A DNA stretch of 34,449 nucleotides from SAR202 cluster bacterium (GTDB lineage Bacteria > Chloroflexota > Dehalococcoidia > Lucifugimonadales > UBA3495). The notes under the pieces were generated by a model. It was not told the origin of the DNA. It saw nothing but the letters and a program-made list of their open reading frames with translations, and did no database searches. Shown here in pieces: positions 1-7,942 of the stretch; the first letter of the stretch is position 1, and the number at the start of each line of letters is the position of its first letter. The stretch spans positions 1-34,449 of the forward strand of contig VGZV01000030.1 in NCBI GenBank assembly GCA_016872385.1, read 5' to 3'. The position numbers and the translations under genes are program-made.

Positions 1-104
1 CCCGGCAGCCAATCACAGGGACCCGGCAACAATGCTTCGGTAACATTCCTGGATCAGTGAATCATCTGCCCTTCGGTAACATTCTTGTTTGAGTTGACAC
101 GGCC
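1..104 (-). mobile_element. Insertion-sequence end (partial, running out of the window to the left)
   Basis: These 104 bases are the exact reverse complement of 34334-34437. Read on the minus strand the element begins TGTCAACTC at base 99 and runs outward. It holds two copies of GAATGTTACCGAAG (71-84 and 35-48, minus sense) spaced 36 bp apart. A TGT terminus followed by short repeated blocks is typical of IS21-like transposase-binding ends, but no transposase is present, so the family is inference. The shared 5 bp beyond TGTCAAC (GGCCG) could be part of the element or a target preference. Confidence 0.7.
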
Positions 105-303
105 CCCAACAGTATTGTACTGGCACCAAAAACAAACACTGCTCTGGCCGAGAACGTTGCTTGACGCACTAAAACCGGATGGGTCATCACAGCGCCGTCC
201 CGACCGGAATAGAATGGCCGGTCAAGGCAATTCCCCGGCAAGGGATGGGGCCGGTTGAATGTCTCAGACTGGCCGGCGCTCTTGGGCCGAAATATCTCAC
301 CCG

Positions 304-332
304 TTGTGGATTCAGTTCACAGCGTGTATATT
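304..332 (+). promoter_or_regulatory. Possible promoter for the zinc-ribbon/TPR gene
   Basis: TTGTGG (304-309) and TATATT (327-332) are separated by exactly 17 bp, about 60 bp upstream of the chosen ATG. The -10 is good and the -35 is weak. The rest of 105-393 shows no gene that I can support. Confidence 0.35.
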
Positions 333-393
333 CATGTTAAGGAGAGTTGGGCTGGCCCGCCGGATTCAGCCCAGGCAAAATAAAAAGGACAAT

Positions 394-1128
394 ATGTCGT
401 TTGAATCAGGAATGAGCACTGTCCTGCTTTATATCTCCATTGGACTGGTAGCGCTGTGGACTGCCCGCCTGGCGTGGAGCAAGGGCCGCAGCCCGTGGAT
501 TTGGGCCGCGGCGGCTTTGGCGCTGGCTTTCCTGCCCTGGAAGGTCGCATCCATGGCGCCGATGGTTTTGCTGCTCTTCCTGCGCAGCCGGGCGCCCGTC
601 CAGGAGCCTCAGTCGCCCCCGGAGGAGGGGGTCACGTGCCCCAAGTGCCACACTCATCACCTGAGCAAGCAAAATTTCTGCGTGCAATGCGGCTGGGACT
701 TGTCGAAAGTAGAAGCGCCAGTGCAAGCCGGCGCTCCCCCAGCTTCAGCCCCCGCCCCGGCTGCGGCGGAGCCACGTCAGGCGCCCAAGGAGTCTGCGGC
801 CCCAACACCCGCCGCCAAGACCGAGCCTGCGATACCCTCAAGTACTGCCGCCGAACCGCCGCCCCCAGTCCACGAAGCGCCTCCGCCCAAGCCGCCGCGG
901 GTGCACCGCCCACCCACCGCAGCCGGCATGACCGAGCGCGGTATGGGCCTGGTGGCCCAAGGCAAGTTTCAGGAGGCGGTGGACCAGTTCACTAAGGCAA
1001 TTGCCCTGGACCCGACCTTCCGGACTGCGTGGGAGCGCCGCGCCGAGGCCTACGAAAAGCTGGGGCGCGCCAGGGAAGCCGCGGAAGACAAGCGCAAGTT
1101 ACAAGCCCTGGGCGGGCAGGCTAGCTAG
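394..1128 (+). CDS. Membrane-anchored zinc-ribbon and TPR protein, function unknown
   Basis: The protein is 244 aa. The ATG at 394 follows AAAAAGGAC at Shine-Dalgarno distance; an upstream in-frame ATG at 259 has no such signal and would add a charged tail before the membrane segments. Two hydrophobic stretches (about residues 8-27 and 34-64) suggest an N-terminal membrane hairpin. A zinc ribbon follows (CPKC near 82-85, CVQC near 96-99), then a low-complexity Ala/Pro linker (about 105-175). A C-terminal TPR-like unit (about 178-240) contains the typical GKFQEAVDQFTKAIALDP run. The likely arrangement is membrane anchoring with a cytosolic zinc ribbon and a protein-binding TPR. The family is not recognised. 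Its last 8 bases overlap the 3' end of the convergent gene at 1121. Confidence 0.7.
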   Translation: MSFESGMSTVLLYISIGLVALWTARLAWSKGRSPWIWAAAALALAFLPWKVASMAPMVLLLFLRSRAPVQEPQSPPEEGVTCPKCHTHHLSKQNFCVQCGWDLSKVEAPVQAGAPPASAPAPAAAEPRQAPKESAAPTPAAKTEPAIPSSTAAEPPPPVHEAPPPKPPRVHRPPTAAGMTERGMGLVAQGKFQEAVDQFTKAIALDPTFRTAWERRAEAYEKLGRAREAAEDKRKLQALGGQAS

Positions 1129-2566
1129 CCACTGCCCTAACAGCAGGACGTTTGCCAGCAAGCCGCTGGGGCGCCGCCTTCCAGTAGTAGTTGTGGATGC
1201 CATTGACCACCCGCAGCCGCCGGAAGCTCATTTCTACGGGCATCCCAATGCGCACTTCCCTTAACTCCCGGTCTGTCATCATGCACAGCATCCTGCCTCC
1301 CACCGCAAAGTCAACCACCGCCACCACTAAGGGCGTGTCCACCGCACCCGCAATGTAGTCCATAGAGTAGGTGAACAGGGTGGCGGGCTGGTCGCTGAGG
1401 CGCACCGGCGCGGCGCTGTCCGAAGCCTGGCAGTTGACGCAGATGCGTTGCTGCGGATATTGCAGGTAGCCGCACCGGCTGCACCTGCCGCCGTATAATC
1501 GCAGGTTCTTGTCTGTCTCCCGCCACAAAGCGGCCACCGATGGCGCAGGCGGGGAAGGACGGCGGCTAGCCGAGTCGGTCAGCCAGACCTCGCGCCAGCG
1601 GGCATACGTCTCATAGCTGTCAAGGACTACTTTGGCATCCAGGTATCCAGTGCCCCCTCTTTGTTCAGCCGCGGCGGCCTTTATTCCCGGCGTAGTCCGG
1701 AACGCCAGCACATCGCAGCCGTCGCCGTAGGAGACCGCCAGCAGCAGCTCCCCTGCCGCTGCCTGTTCCAGGGCGCGCACTAGCAGCATCAGCGGAAAAG
1801 CGGCTCCGGTGCAGCCCAGCCTGCCAAACAAGGGCTCCACCATCTGCGGGGGCGCAAACCCCAACCGGCGAGCCAGAGAATCGTGTCTGCGCCTGTCTGG
1901 AGCATACAGCGCTACGCGGCGCACGTCCTTTTGCGAGAGGCTGCGCTGGCTCAGGAATGCCGATACTGCTTCCGGCACTACGCGCTCCAGTCCCTCTTCC
2001 GTGGCAAAGCGGTCCTCCCACGAGCGCACGAAACCTTCACCCGAAGCGCGCCAGTTGTCCAGCAGGTTCTCGGTTATGGAGTGGCTGCCTGCAAAATCCG
2101 CGATTACACCATCCCTAGCCACCAGCAACGCCGCCGCGCCATCTCCGGAGGAACGTTCCAGATCGCTGCGGGGCGGTCCCTGGCGCATGTCCGCCGCCAC
2201 TACCAGAACCTGCCGGGCACTGCCCGCGGCCACTGCGTCCAGGGCGGACTTCAGCGCGGCAGTGCCGGACTTAAGCACCCCCGTGACATCGGCGGTAAAG
2301 ATTTCCCGCCGCAAGTCCAGGGCTGCGGCGATGATGGCTGCATTTTGCTTCTCCAAGTACGGCGGCGTGGTAGTGGCGAATATCAGGCCATCCACCTGAT
2401 TCCGGTCCAGTCCCTGGAGGCAGTCCGCCCCGGCCGCCACCGACATGGTGACGCTGTCCTCATCAAAATTGGCCACTGCCCTCTCAACTGAGGAATTCCA
2501 GCCCGCGGTGGCGGCCCCCAGGCGGTATCGGGGTACGTAGGCGCCATATGCAGCAATTCCCGGCAA
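1121..2566 (-). CDS. HMG-CoA-synthase-like thiolase-fold protein fused to a DUF35 zinc-ribbon/OB domain
   Basis: The protein is 481 aa from a TTG start at 2566, chosen because AGGAGG lies 5 nt upstream; the longer frame to 2644 has no such signal. Residues 1-300 resemble archaeal-type HMG-CoA synthase: YVPRYRL near 10-16, DEDSVTM near 35-41, KSGTAALKSA near 99-108, SGDGAAALL near 140-148, and GCTGAAFPLMLL near 251-262. By eye alignment the nucleophilic Cys of the ACKAGTA motif is Leu98 and the catalytic His of HQPN is Tyr221, so ordinary HMG-CoA synthase chemistry is unlikely. Residues 360-481 form a DUF35-type rubredoxin-like zinc ribbon (Cys362, 365, 376, 379) plus an OB-fold that in relatives binds acyl-CoA. 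In archaea DUF35 is a separate subunit next to HMG-CoA synthase and thiolase; here it is fused. A role in acyl-CoA binding or scaffolding is inference. Confidence 0.8.
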   Translation of the reverse strand: MPGIAAYGAYVPRYRLGAATAGWNSSVERAVANFDEDSVTMSVAAGADCLQGLDRNQVDGLIFATTTPPYLEKQNAAIIAAALDLRREIFTADVTGVLKSGTAALKSALDAVAAGSARQVLVVAADMRQGPPRSDLERSSGDGAAALLVARDGVIADFAGSHSITENLLDNWRASGEGFVRSWEDRFATEEGLERVVPEAVSAFLSQRSLSQKDVRRVALYAPDRRRHDSLARRLGFAPPQMVEPLFGRLGCTGAAFPLMLLVRALEQAAAGELLLAVSYGDGCDVLAFRTTPGIKAAAAEQRGGTGYLDAKVVLDSYETYARWREVWLTDSASRRPSPPAPSVAALWRETDKNLRLYGGRCSRCGYLQYPQQRICVNCQASDSAAPVRLSDQPATLFTYSMDYIAGAVDTPLVVAVVDFAVGGRMLCMMTDRELREVRIGMPVEMSFRRLRVVNGIHNYYWKAAPQRLAGKRPAVRAVAS

Positions 2567-2595
2567 GGTAGCCTCCTGGCATGGTGAATGGGCCA

Positions 2596-2625
2596 ATGCT
2601 AGCAAGTCTCTCCCAAACCAGTCAA
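2596..2625 (-). promoter_or_regulatory. Possible promoter for the HMG-CoA-synthase-like gene
   Basis: On the minus strand TTGACT (2625-2620) and TAGCAT (2601-2596) are separated by 18 bp, about 30 bp upstream of the TTG start. The -35 matches 5 of 6 consensus bases and the -10 matches 4 of 6. It lies back to back with the candidate promoter of the S41 protease gene. Confidence 0.35.
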
Positions 2626-2659
2626 TTACAGCTCGCCCAATCAACCCGCAGCATTATGC

Positions 2660-2681
2660 TACAATGAAACCTACGTATAAT
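2660..2681 (+). promoter_or_regulatory. Candidate -10 elements for the protease-smpB unit
   Basis: There are two candidates: an extended -10 (TG-C-TACAAT, hexamer at 2660-2665) and a perfect TATAAT at 2676-2681. Neither has a recognisable -35. Either would give a 5' leader before the TTG start at 2728. The ATG at 2680 lies inside the TATAAT, which argues against it being the translation start. Confidence 0.4.
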
Positions 2682-2727
2682 GCACAGGTGTTCCCCACGG
2701 GAATACATTCGCCCAGGAGCATCTCCC

Positions 2728-3927
2728 TTGCCAAAATCTCGTATTTTATGGTCAGCCTTTGCGGTTGCACTAATTATGGCGGCCGCCGGCCTGGTGATTG
2801 GCTGTAGTATTCAGTTTCCTGGAGTTCCAGCCCGACAAGGCCATGCGCAAATCGAAGGCTTGCCCCCGGAGTTCCAACGGCTGGCCGAAGTATGGGAAGT
2901 GCTCCAAAAAGAGCACTACGGCAGGGAACAACTTGATGCGGAGAAGGTAAGCGACGGCGCTATCCGGGGCATGATGCTGGCCCTGGACGACCGTTACGCC
3001 TCCTTCCTGGACGCCAAGCAATACAGTGTCGAGTCCCAGGACTTACGCGGCTTTTTTGAAGGCATCGGCGCGCAGGTGGTTATGGAGGAGGGGCTGGTGA
3101 CCATTTTAGCGCCTCTGCCCAATACGCCCGCGGCCAAGGCCGGGCTGGAGCCAGGAGACGCCATTCTGGCCATTAATGGCGAGAGCACCGCGGGCCTGAC
3201 CTTGCTGGAGGCGGTCAACAGGATTCGCGGCCCCAAGGGCACCACCGTGACTCTGAGCGTGCTGCACCGCGGCTCCCTTGAGCCTGCCACCGTTACCATC
3301 ACCAGGGCCGTCATTGAACTGAGCAGTGTTGAACTGAAGATGCTGGATGGAGGTATTGGGCGCCTGAAGATCAGCGAGTTCAACAGCAACACCAACGACG
3401 AGCTGAAAGACGCATTGGCCCAGTTCCGCCAGGCCCAGGGCCGCGCCCTGGTCATAGACCTGCGCAACAATCCCGGAGGGCTTCTGAACAGCGTGGTGGA
3501 CGTGGCTAGCCAGTTCTTGAAGGACGGCTTGGTGCTGTACGAAATGGATGCCGTGGGCAACCGCACCGATTGGAAAGTGCGCGGCGGGGGCCAGGCTCAA
3601 GATGTTCCCCTGGTGGTGTTAATCAATGAATACAGCGCCAGCGCTGCGGAAGTCCTGTCCGGCGCGCTGCTAGACCGCCAGCGGGCCACCCTGGTGGGCG
3701 CCACATCATACGGCAAGGGCAGCGTTAATACGTTACGGCAGCTAAATGATGGTTCGGCCATCTACTTCACCATTGCCCGCTGGTTCACGCCTAACGGCAA
3801 TCTCATTGAAGGCAAGGGCATTACCCCCAACGTGCCGGTGGAGTCCAGCCGGCGCGACCAGCCAGATGCGCAAATGGCCAAAGCCCTGGAAATTCTTAAC
3901 CAGCAACTTGCTGCAGGGAACCCATAG
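2728..3927 (+). CDS. S41 family C-terminal processing peptidase (CtpA/Prc-like), probable lipoprotein
   Basis: The protein is 399 aa. The TTG at 2728 is preferred because AGGAG lies 8 nt upstream and it places the hydrophobic segment at the N-terminus. Residues 6-25 form a signal segment ending VIGC, a relaxed lipobox, with Cys26 as the likely lipidation site. A PDZ domain spans about residues 110-195 (GIGAQV, LEPGDAILAING). The S41 protease core follows with LRNNPGG near 246-252, the nucleophile Ser305 in the SASAAE motif, and Lys330 in SYGKGSV. The 25-residue Ser-Lys spacing matches the catalytic dyad of the family. It should act outside the membrane, trimming or degrading proteins from exposed C-termini. 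smpB starts 2 nt downstream, so the two are probably cotranscribed. Both act on C-terminal tags or ends, although direct cooperation is only inference. Confidence 0.93.
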   Translation: MPKSRILWSAFAVALIMAAAGLVIGCSIQFPGVPARQGHAQIEGLPPEFQRLAEVWEVLQKEHYGREQLDAEKVSDGAIRGMMLALDDRYASFLDAKQYSVESQDLRGFFEGIGAQVVMEEGLVTILAPLPNTPAAKAGLEPGDAILAINGESTAGLTLLEAVNRIRGPKGTTVTLSVLHRGSLEPATVTITRAVIELSSVELKMLDGGIGRLKISEFNSNTNDELKDALAQFRQAQGRALVIDLRNNPGGLLNSVVDVASQFLKDGLVLYEMDAVGNRTDWKVRGGGQAQDVPLVVLINEYSASAAEVLSGALLDRQRATLVGATSYGKGSVNTLRQLNDGSAIYFTIARWFTPNGNLIEGKGITPNVPVESSRRDQPDAQMAKALEILNQQLAAGNP

Positions 3928-3929
3928 CC

Positions 3930-4415
3930 GTGGCTAAGAAGCGAAAGCCAGCCCCTGAGCAAGGGGGAGACCGCACCCTTTCGGTGAACCGCCGCGCGTT
4001 CCACGACTACGATATTCTGGAGCGCTACGAAGCCGGCGTGGTGCTGACGGGAAGTGAAATCAAGTCCCTGCGCGCGGGCCGGCTGGACTTCAAGGACGCT
4101 TACGCCCGGCCCGAAGACGGCGAGGTGTGGCTGGTTAACGCCCACATACCCCATTACGGCCCGGCCAGCATTTACAATCACGACCCAGACCGGTCCCGCA
4201 AACTGCTGCTGCACCGGCAGCAGATTAGGGAACTGGCCGACGCCGTGGCGCAGAAAGGGCTTACCATCATCCCCCTGCGGGTCTATATCAAGAACCACGT
4301 AGCCAAACTGGAACTGGGGCTGGCCCGCGGAAAGCGCCAGTATGAGAAGCGGCAGGCGCTTATTGAGAAAGATATGGACATGGAAGCCCGCCGGGCTCTG
4401 CGCGCCGCCCGCTGA
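3930..4415 (+). CDS. smpB: SsrA-binding protein SmpB
   Basis: The protein is 161 aa with a GTG start at 3930, preceded by AGGGAA inside the end of the protease gene. Family landmarks are VNRRAFHDYDILERYEAG at the start of the OB barrel, TGSEIKSLRAG, and RKLLLHR. The C-terminal tail is basic (EARRALRAAR), as expected for the tail that enters the decoding centre. SmpB binds tmRNA and delivers it to stalled ribosomes for trans-translation. No tmRNA gene was found in the window. The gene lies 2 nt after the S41 protease, so they are likely one transcript. Confidence 0.96.
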   Translation: MAKKRKPAPEQGGDRTLSVNRRAFHDYDILERYEAGVVLTGSEIKSLRAGRLDFKDAYARPEDGEVWLVNAHIPHYGPASIYNHDPDRSRKLLLHRQQIRELADAVAQKGLTIIPLRVYIKNHVAKLELGLARGKRQYEKRQALIEKDMDMEARRALRAAR

Positions 4416-4431
4416 AAGCGCCCAAATGCGC

Positions 4432-4437
4432 TATAAT
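4432..4437 (+). promoter_or_regulatory. -10 box (TATAAT) upstream of the carbonic anhydrase gene
   Basis: A perfect TATAAT lies 17 nt after the smpB stop and 50 nt upstream of the next start. No convincing -35 is seen at the right distance, so this is a weak call. Confidence 0.35.
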
Positions 4438-4486
4438 CAGTGCCCGGCAGCCACTGCCAGACCTTATTCCACCTAGGAGGAGCGCC

Positions 4487-4993
4487 TTGATTCGTACCCT
4501 CGGAGACAAGACTCCCAAGGTTGCACCCACTGCTTGGGTCAGCGAGTTCGCCTACGTAGTGGGCTACGTAGAGATTGGTGAATACGCCAGCGTTTGGCCT
4601 GGCGTGACCATTCGCGGCGACGGGGCCAACAAGATTACCATTGGCAACCACGTTAATATCCAGGAAGGGGCCGTAGTCCACGGCAATGGCATGGTGATTG
4701 AAGATTATGTCACCATAGGCCACTGCGTGGTGGTCCACGGCGACCGCATTGGCGAAGGCTCCCTCCTGGGCAACAACTGCACCTTCTTGAACCGGGCCAG
4801 CATCGGAAAGCGTTGCCTGATAGCTGCCAACTCGGTGGTCCGCTCGGGGGACAAGATACCCGACAACTCCTTTGTCACCGGAGTTCCTGGGGAGGTCAAA
4901 CGGCCGGTGACCCAGGAGCAGATTGACCGCATGAGGCACACAGCCGACAGCCTGGTGGAGCGGGCCCAGCGGTTCCGGGAGAGCGGGCTGTAA
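4487..4993 (+). CDS. Gamma-class carbonic anhydrase family protein
   Basis: The protein is 168 aa. The TTG start at 4487 is fixed by AGGAGG 6 nt upstream. It is a left-handed beta-helix (hexapeptide repeat) protein of the usual length for YrdA/CaiE-like gamma carbonic anhydrases. The expected metal ligands are present as His65 (AVVHG), His79 (TIGHC) and His84 (VVVHG), and the RGDGANKITIG segment leads into them. The family forms trimers with zinc or iron bound between subunits and interconverts CO2 and bicarbonate, although many members have no proven activity. The chemistry cannot be decided from sequence. It may be transcribed from its own TATAAT. Confidence 0.9.
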   Translation: MIRTLGDKTPKVAPTAWVSEFAYVVGYVEIGEYASVWPGVTIRGDGANKITIGNHVNIQEGAVVHGNGMVIEDYVTIGHCVVVHGDRIGEGSLLGNNCTFLNRASIGKRCLIAANSVVRSGDKIPDNSFVTGVPGEVKRPVTQEQIDRMRHTADSLVERAQRFRESGL

Positions 4994-5299
4994 ACCGCCT
5001 TCCAAAGTAGCCGGTCCACAGGCGCACCGCGCGCCACCTTGGCAAGTCCTGTCAGGCTGGGGGAGTGTTCCAGTTTGCCGTTGCAGGAGATTAACAGAAC
5101 CACCCGTCACACGGGCGCAAGCCGGTGTCTAGATATGCATTAAGTTGGTGCGCTTTACTGGATTCCGCCTTCCGCCGGAATGACAAGACTCAGATTGGCC
5201 AGTGCCAGGCCGCAGCCCTGAACCCTGACTGCTCACCCGCCAGGAGCATATCCCGGAGGGTGGGCAGTCGTTTGTCAGCCCTGCGCCTAATCAGCCCGG
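4994..5299. other. Intergenic region between the carbonic anhydrase and the LLM oxidoreductase genes
   Basis: This 306-base stretch lies between the 3' ends of two convergent genes. Apart from the small repeat at 5132-5181 no supported gene, RNA or T-tailed terminator was seen. Short ORFs here look like chance frames. Confidence 0.5.
5132..5181. repeat. Small dispersed hairpin repeat, copy 1
   Basis: A short hairpin has ATTCCG (5162-5167) pairing with CGGAAT (5176-5181). It is preceded by an ATATGCA...AAG...GCG...CTGG lead-in that resembles the repeat at 6371-6422. The pair brackets the LLM gene. It looks like a REP/MITE-like dispersed repeat. Confidence 0.5.
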
Positions 5300-6238
5300 T
5301 CAGCCCAGGCGCTCTGCCACTGGCAGCACCCGGTCCGCCAGGTGCTCCATAACCCGGATGCACGAGTCCACACCCTCCACTCTGAAGTCGTAAGTCAGCT
5401 GGTCAATGCCCAGTTCCCGGCAGTAGTACACATCGTCCAGCACCTCCTGAGTGTTGCCAATGACCGTTCCGCCGCTGCGCACCGAAGCCCGCTCAGGAAA
5501 GCCAATGTCGTTGAAGTGCAGGCTTCTTTTGAGGGATATGGATATACTGGCCGGGTCACGCTGCGCCCGCTCGGCATGGCGTCGCAGGTACGGCAGGTTC
5601 TCGGCCACAAAATCCGGCGTCTGGCGGGTGGTGTGCCAGCAGTCCCCGTAGCGGGCCGCCCGTCGCAAGGCCGGGTTGGTATGGCCGCCCACCCAAATGG
5701 GAATATGGGGCTTCTGCATCGGTTTGGGCGTGAACTGGATACCGTCGAAGCTACAGAATTTGCCGTGGTATTCAGGATTGTCCTGCGTCCACAGCACCTT
5801 GAAGATCTCCAGGTACTCATCGGTCATGGGGCCGCGCTCGGCATAGGGCACGCTCAAGGTCTCGAATTCCTTCTCCAGCCAGCCTACGCCCACACCGCAA
5901 ATCATGCGCCCTCCGCTAAGTACGTCCAGGGATGAGAACATTTTGGCCTGCACCACCGGGTTGCGGTAAGGCACAATGATTACCGTCGTCCCCAGCTTAA
6001 TGGAGTTGGTGCAGGCGGCCAAGAATCCCAGCACCGTCATGGTCTCCAGGAACGGTTCATCAGAAGGCCGCTGAAAGGAGCCGTCGGCGGTGTAGGGGTA
6101 CTGAGTGGTGCCGCCGGTGGGCAGCACAATGTGGTCGCCCGACAACACGGACTCAAACCCCAACTGCTCAGCCCGCTGGGCAAAACGCCGCAAGGCTTCG
6201 GGGTCCGGAAGGCGGGGGATGCTGATGCCGATTTTCAT
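5300..6238 (-). CDS. LLM class (luciferase-like) flavin/F420-dependent oxidoreductase
   Basis: The protein is 312 aa. The ATG at 6238 is preceded by GGAG 7 nt upstream; the frame continues to 6478 but without a start signal or family similarity. The N-terminus (MKIGISIPRL, then AEQLGFESVLSGDHIVLP) is the first strand and helix of the luciferase-like TIM barrel. Further landmarks are LGTTVIIVPYRNPV near 92-106 and GVGVGWLEKEFE near 128-139, followed by PIWVGGHTNPALRRAARYGDCW. Members use FMN or F420 to oxidise or oxygenate small organic substrates; the cofactor and substrate cannot be assigned here. It is a single gene with no operon partner on its strand. SAR202-type Chloroflexota are known to carry many such paralogues, which fits the proposed host. 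Confidence 0.9.
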   Translation of the reverse strand: MKIGISIPRLPDPEALRRFAQRAEQLGFESVLSGDHIVLPTGGTTQYPYTADGSFQRPSDEPFLETMTVLGFLAACTNSIKLGTTVIIVPYRNPVVQAKMFSSLDVLSGGRMICGVGVGWLEKEFETLSVPYAERGPMTDEYLEIFKVLWTQDNPEYHGKFCSFDGIQFTPKPMQKPHIPIWVGGHTNPALRRAARYGDCWHTTRQTPDFVAENLPYLRRHAERAQRDPASISISLKRSLHFNDIGFPERASVRSGGTVIGNTQEVLDDVYYCRELGIDQLTYDFRVEGVDSCIRVMEHLADRVLPVAERLG

Positions 6239-6370
6239 ATGATTGCTCCAAGTACAAGGCTTGGGACATTGTATGCCCGCCAACAAGAGTGCGCCAGGGC
6301 TGGGCATTTGGCATAGTGGTTCAGTTTGCGCTGGCACCCTCCGTCGCACCTCGACTCGTCGGGGTGCCCG

Positions 6371-6422
6371 GATAAGCATATGCACAAGACGCACCACTGG
6401 GTTCCGGCTCACGCCGGAACGC
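6371..6422. repeat. Small dispersed hairpin repeat, copy 2
   Basis: A perfect 8-bp stem has GTTCCGGC (6401-6408) pairing with GCCGGAAC (6413-6420) around a TCAC loop, with a CATATGCACAAG-type lead-in shared with the copy at 5132. It lies upstream of the LLM gene in the 275-base gap before the MFS gene. Confidence 0.5.
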
Positions 6423-6482
6423 CGAAGACCAAATTTACCCACTACCACATTTGGCGCCAGCTTTGGCGCGGCGTTCAAGGTG

Positions 6483-6488
6483 TATAAT
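6483..6488 (+). promoter_or_regulatory. -10 box (TATAAT) upstream of the MFS gene
   Basis: A perfect TATAAT lies 25 nt upstream of the MFS start codon, implying a short leader. No good -35 hexamer is visible 16-18 nt further upstream. Confidence 0.4.
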
Positions 6489-6513
6489 CCCTGCTAACAG
6501 GTGAACCGCCGTC

Positions 6514-7815
6514 TTGCTGAAATTAATTCAAAAACTGCGAGCAGACGCCCACTACGGTTGGGCCATCTTTGGCCTGACAGTTACCAACCTGACCGTGGAG
6601 GGCGCCACCAAGAACACCGGCGCAGTGCTGTTTGTGGCGCTGCGGGAAGGGTTTGGACAGAGCGCTGCGGTGACCGCCGGCATATTTTCCCTGGCGGGCA
6701 TTGTGGGGGCGCTGTGGGCGCCCCTGGCCGGCAGATTGTTGGACCGCATGGGGCCGCGCTTCCTGTTCCCCCTGGGCGGGCTGGTCCTGCTAATCTCCTG
6801 GTGGGCCAGCAGTTTTGCCACCAGCCTGTGGCAGCTTTTTTTTCTATTCAGTTTGCTTGGCCCCCTGGGTGAAGTCGTACTATCGTCTTTTACCGCCACC
6901 GCCAACCTGGCCCCCTGGTTTCCCAAAAACCGGGGTCGCGCCCTGGGGCTGGCCGATGCCGGCAATCCCTTGGGCCAAGCCCTCTTCACGCCCGTGGCGC
7001 AGCTGCTCATCACGGCAGTGGGCTGGCGCAACACCATGCGGATTTACGGCTTGACCTTCTTTCTGCTGGTGGCTCCGGTCAACTACTTGTTCCAGCGCCG
7101 CCCGCCGCTGTCCCAGCCTTCCCAGGGCAATGCAGAAGCATCCGAAACCGGCAGGCGGAAGGCGCAAGCCAGTCCAGGGGCCAGGCCCCCGCGCTGGCGG
7201 GATGTGGCGCGCATTCCCTCGGTCTGGTGCCTGGTGGGGGCCAGAGGCTGCTTTGCCGTGGGCATCCAAATGCTACGAGTCCACCTGCTGGCCTTCTTCA
7301 TCCTCAAAGGCTACAACGAACTACAGGCCGCCACCGCCATCGGGCTGGTGGGCGTGCTGAGCATGGTGGGAAGGCCCATTCTGGGCACCCTCTCCGACCG
7401 GTGGGGCAGGGAATTAGTTTACACGGTCAGCGCTTCCTTGTACGTCAGCGCCATTGCCCTGGTCTTTATCCTGGGCCAGGGCGACCGGGTGTGGCCCCTG
7501 GTGGTCTTTGTAGGACTGGCCGGGATTACCGATGGCGTCAGCGGGCTGGTAGTAGGCGCCAAGGCCGCTGATCTGTTCCCCTCATCCAGCCTGGGCACAG
7601 TCATGGGGCTGGTTGAAATGGGCCGCGGGCTGGGTTTTGCCGTGGGGCCAATCCTGGGCGGTTTGCTGTTTGACCTGTACGGCAACTACCTGGCCGCCTT
7701 CTCCTCTGCCCTGGTGCTGGCGTTGGTGGCGGTCTGCTGCATATGGGCCACCCGCTTCTATTCAAAGCCTTCCGCGGCCACGGCAACTCCTTCGGCATCT
7801 CAGACCAGGTCTTGA
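6514..7815 (+). CDS. Major facilitator superfamily (MFS) transporter
   Basis: The protein is 433 aa. The TTG start at 6514 has AGGTGA about 9 nt upstream. The protein is strongly hydrophobic with about 12 predicted membrane spans in two halves. The MFS motif-A loop appears in both halves: GRLLDRMGPR after the second span and GTLSDRWGRE in the second half. A charged, basic central loop (about residues 195-230) separates the halves as usual. It is probably a proton-coupled or facilitated carrier of the inner membrane. The substrate is unknown; the look is that of the monocarboxylate/OFA-like group, but this is weak. There are no partner genes. Confidence 0.9.
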   Translation: MLKLIQKLRADAHYGWAIFGLTVTNLTVEGATKNTGAVLFVALREGFGQSAAVTAGIFSLAGIVGALWAPLAGRLLDRMGPRFLFPLGGLVLLISWWASSFATSLWQLFFLFSLLGPLGEVVLSSFTATANLAPWFPKNRGRALGLADAGNPLGQALFTPVAQLLITAVGWRNTMRIYGLTFFLLVAPVNYLFQRRPPLSQPSQGNAEASETGRRKAQASPGARPPRWRDVARIPSVWCLVGARGCFAVGIQMLRVHLLAFFILKGYNELQAATAIGLVGVLSMVGRPILGTLSDRWGRELVYTVSASLYVSAIALVFILGQGDRVWPLVVFVGLAGITDGVSGLVVGAKAADLFPSSSLGTVMGLVEMGRGLGFAVGPILGGLLFDLYGNYLAAFSSALVLALVAVCCIWATRFYSKPSAATATPSASQTRS

Positions 7816-7861
7816 CCTGACTTTAACCAGGACTGTGGTGAACATGTGTGACATCTGCGCA

Positions 7862-7890
7862 TTGGTTTAGAACTAATGTTCTGATACTCT
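7862..7890 (+). promoter_or_regulatory. Promoter with an embedded LexA/SOS-box-like operator
   Basis: TTGGTT (7862-7867) and TACTCT (7885-7890) are spaced exactly 17 bp, and TGA directly before the -10 makes it an extended -10. The palindrome AGAAC-TAAT-GTTCT (7869-7882) sits wholly in the spacer and matches the GAAC-N4-GTTC core of the Gram-positive LexA (DinR) box. The two genes downstream include a RuvC-like protein, so SOS control is plausible. LexA itself is not in the window. Confidence 0.6.
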
Positions 7891-7942
7891 ACTAGATGAC
7901 AGCCCGCCCCAGACAGGCACATGAGCGCAGTGTGAGGTTGCT

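Noticed and set aside
259..393. N-terminal 45-residue extension of the zinc-ribbon/TPR gene
   Set aside because: There is no ribosome-binding sequence before the ATG at 259, and the better ATG at 394 has AAGGA upstream and places the membrane segments at the N-terminus.
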